Positions 37,527 to 38,477 of a stretch of 38,477 bases of DNA are shown here, piece by piece. The first letter of the stretch is position 1; each line of letters starts with the position of its first letter. Location of the stretch: positions 1 through 38,477 of IMG/VR virus record IMGVR_UViG_3300001815_000002, one strand, 5' to 3'. Position numbers and translations under genes: made by a program. The DNA comes from a virus. The notes under the pieces are model-generated. The model saw only the letters and a program-made list of their open reading frames with translations. It was not told the DNA's origin and made no database searches.

Positions 37527-38074
37527 GGCTCGTACTCCGGGTAGGGTTCGTTATTCCACCGGCAGTCTGTGCCGGATTGGTCAATCTCGAACAGGATGCG
37601 GTTGATCTTCTCCAGGCAGCGGTTGATCTGCCCGGCGGTGATCGACCAGTAGCTGCCGAAGGTAACTTCCTGCGTGATCGGCACAGACACGCTGGTTTCG
37701 CACTTCCGGTCGTTAATCTCCTGCGCGATCATCGTCAGCTTGTCGAAGGTAAACTCGATCATCCGCGTGTTAAACGGACTGAAACTTTTCCAGTCAACTA
37801 CTTGATCCATGAAGGTGTTGCGCTCAATCCGTACAAGCTCCGTGCCGACCGTGTGCGGGCGCAACAAGCGCACCGACCCCCGGTACTTGAGCGGATCGCG
37901 CGGTGCCGAGGCGAACTTGACCACCATATCTTGCTGCCGCACGGGCACACGCTCGCCAGTAGAAAGTACCTCGAATACGAATACCGCATCCTGCCCGACA
38001 CAAGGGAACGTGAACCGGTAGAATCGGTCGTCGTTGATGGCATATTCTTCCGGTTCGTAATCTTCGAGGATCAT
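37523..38074 (-). CDS. Tail fibre adaptor, T7 gp17 N-terminal-like, 183 aa
   Basis: Carries the complete T7-type fibre N-terminal domain: FYRFTFPCVGQDAVFVFEV, then LKYRGSVRLLRPHTVGTELV, then RIERNTFMDQVVDWKSFSPF and EFTFDKLTMIAQEINDRK, in the same order as T7 gp17 (beta strands, then a helix that binds the tail). It stops after about 183 residues, with no shaft or receptor tip. It is thus an adaptor-only fibre protein. It is coupled to the gp12-like gene (ATGA), which is the expected docking partner, and the frame is otherwise intact. Confidence 0.82.
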   Translation of the reverse strand: MILEDYEPEEYAINDDRFYRFTFPCVGQDAVFVFEVLSTGERVPVRQQDMVVKFASAPRDPLKYRGSVRLLRPHTVGTELVRIERNTFMDQVVDWKSFSPFNTRMIEFTFDKLTMIAQEINDRKCETSVSVPITQEVTFGSYWSITAGQINRCLEKINRILFEIDQSGTDCRWNNEPYPEYEP

Positions 38075-38477
38075 TTGATGCTCCCCTGTTTAAGCTTGCC
38101 GTATACCCCAAGAACCTCATTGAAGAACGGCAGATGTTCCTCGATGGTTATCACTTGGTACGGGTCCCATCCGAATTTGGGTTCTACTATATCATTGAAC
38201 AGGTCAAGCGGCTGACTGACGTCCATGATGGTCATCGGGTCCCTGTCAGAAGGACGATAACCATTGATGATCGGGCGGGTTGAGCCAAGAGTCCTGACTC
38301 CATAATCAGCGAATCTTGCCTGAGCACCGGGGTCCATCTTTTCAGGGGGGAGAGTCGTGAGTACGGACCTATGGCCAAGACCAACCGTGCAAGAAGTCAC
38401 AGTAACCGTAATATCACCAGAAGACTCGAAACCAGTACCAATAGTGAGCGTGATCGACCCATTCACAACTTTAAAGA
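38071..38477 (-). CDS. Tail tube/nozzle protein, T7 gp12-like (3' part, enters from right edge)
   Basis: C-terminal part of the same gene that starts at 2069. Bases 38366-38477 repeat the left edge, so unique sequence here is 38071-38365. The frame matches: a codon starting at 101 on the left corresponds to 38466 on the right. The protein ends with KLKQGSIK, and its TGA overlaps the ATG of the next gene (ATGA, 38071-38074), so translation is probably coupled to the fibre-adaptor gene. An ORF caller that ignores circularity reports this as a separate 131-residue protein, which it is not. Confidence 0.85.
   Translation of the reverse strand, partial: FKVVNGSITLTIGTGFESSGDITVTVTSCTVGLGHRSVLTTLPPEKMDPGAQARFADYGVRTLGSTRPIINGYRPSDRDPMTIMDVSQPLDLFNDIVEPKFGWDPYQVITIEEHLPFFNEVLGVYGKLKQGSIK
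38366..38477. repeat. 112-base direct terminal repeat, right copy
   Basis: Exact copy of bases 1-112. Joining base 38365 to base 1 restores a continuous leftward open frame from 2069 through the junction to 38071. The unique genome length is therefore about 38,365 bases. Confidence 0.95.

Noticed and set aside
1-38477. tRNA genes, CRISPR arrays, insertion sequences, integrase or lysogeny repressor
   Set aside because: None seen by eye. tRNAs could be missed without a scan, but no cloverleaf was noticed in the non-coding gaps.

Overview
The window is one complete genome of a tailed, podovirus-type (short-tailed, T7-like architecture) lytic phage. The first 112 bases are repeated exactly as the last 112 bases (1-112 = 38366-38477), so the contig is circularly closed or circularly permuted, with about 38,365 unique bases. 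One large tail gene runs across the junction. No integrase, repressor, tRNA, CRISPR array or insertion sequence was seen. The host cannot be named. The sigma70-type promoters, the T7-like tail and the M15-type endolysin point to a Gram-negative proteobacterium. A near-perfect chromosomal parS site suggests a host with a chromosomal ParB system.

The genome has two divergent arms that start from a GC-rich, repeat-filled, gene-free block (about 10,633-11,234) and converge at about 27.1-27.2 kb. The rightward (+) arm begins with about 5 kb of small, mostly unrecognised early genes (11.2-16.9 kb). These include several tiny membrane proteins and two proteins that share an unnamed C-terminal module. 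Next come replication genes: an SNF2-type helicase, a gp2.5-like candidate single-strand binding protein, a small Zn-type protein with an SSB-like tail, a family A DNA polymerase, and a primase-polymerase/SF3 helicase. The arm ends with the nucleotide cassette PurZ-DatZ-nuclease-MazZ.

The leftward (-) arm is the virion and lysis module: small and large terminase, portal, a Bbp19-like protein, scaffold, major capsid protein, small head/tail genes, holin, M15 endolysin, a gp12-like tail protein (spanning the contig ends), tail-fibre adaptors, a 930-residue fibre/lectin protein, a gp11-like tail tube protein, three internal (ejection) proteins and a small HNH protein. The capsid gene has its own consensus sigma70 promoter and is followed by an intrinsic terminator with a UUCG loop. 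No phage RNA polymerase gene is visible, so both arms probably use host RNA polymerase.

The main biological story is a Z-genome system, in which 2-aminoadenine replaces adenine in the DNA. PurZ (with Ser in place of the catalytic Asp of PurA) would make the dZMP precursor from dGMP. MazZ would supply dGMP, DatZ would destroy dATP, and the family A polymerase and primase-polymerase would copy DNA with dZTP. The strongest features not explained by known gene functions are: (i) a 15/16 match to the bacterial parS site between early genes; (ii) nine exact copies of GCGCTATCA, all on the + strand and only in the rightward arm; and (iii) eight GAGGACCC repeats plus paired hairpins in the divergent control region.
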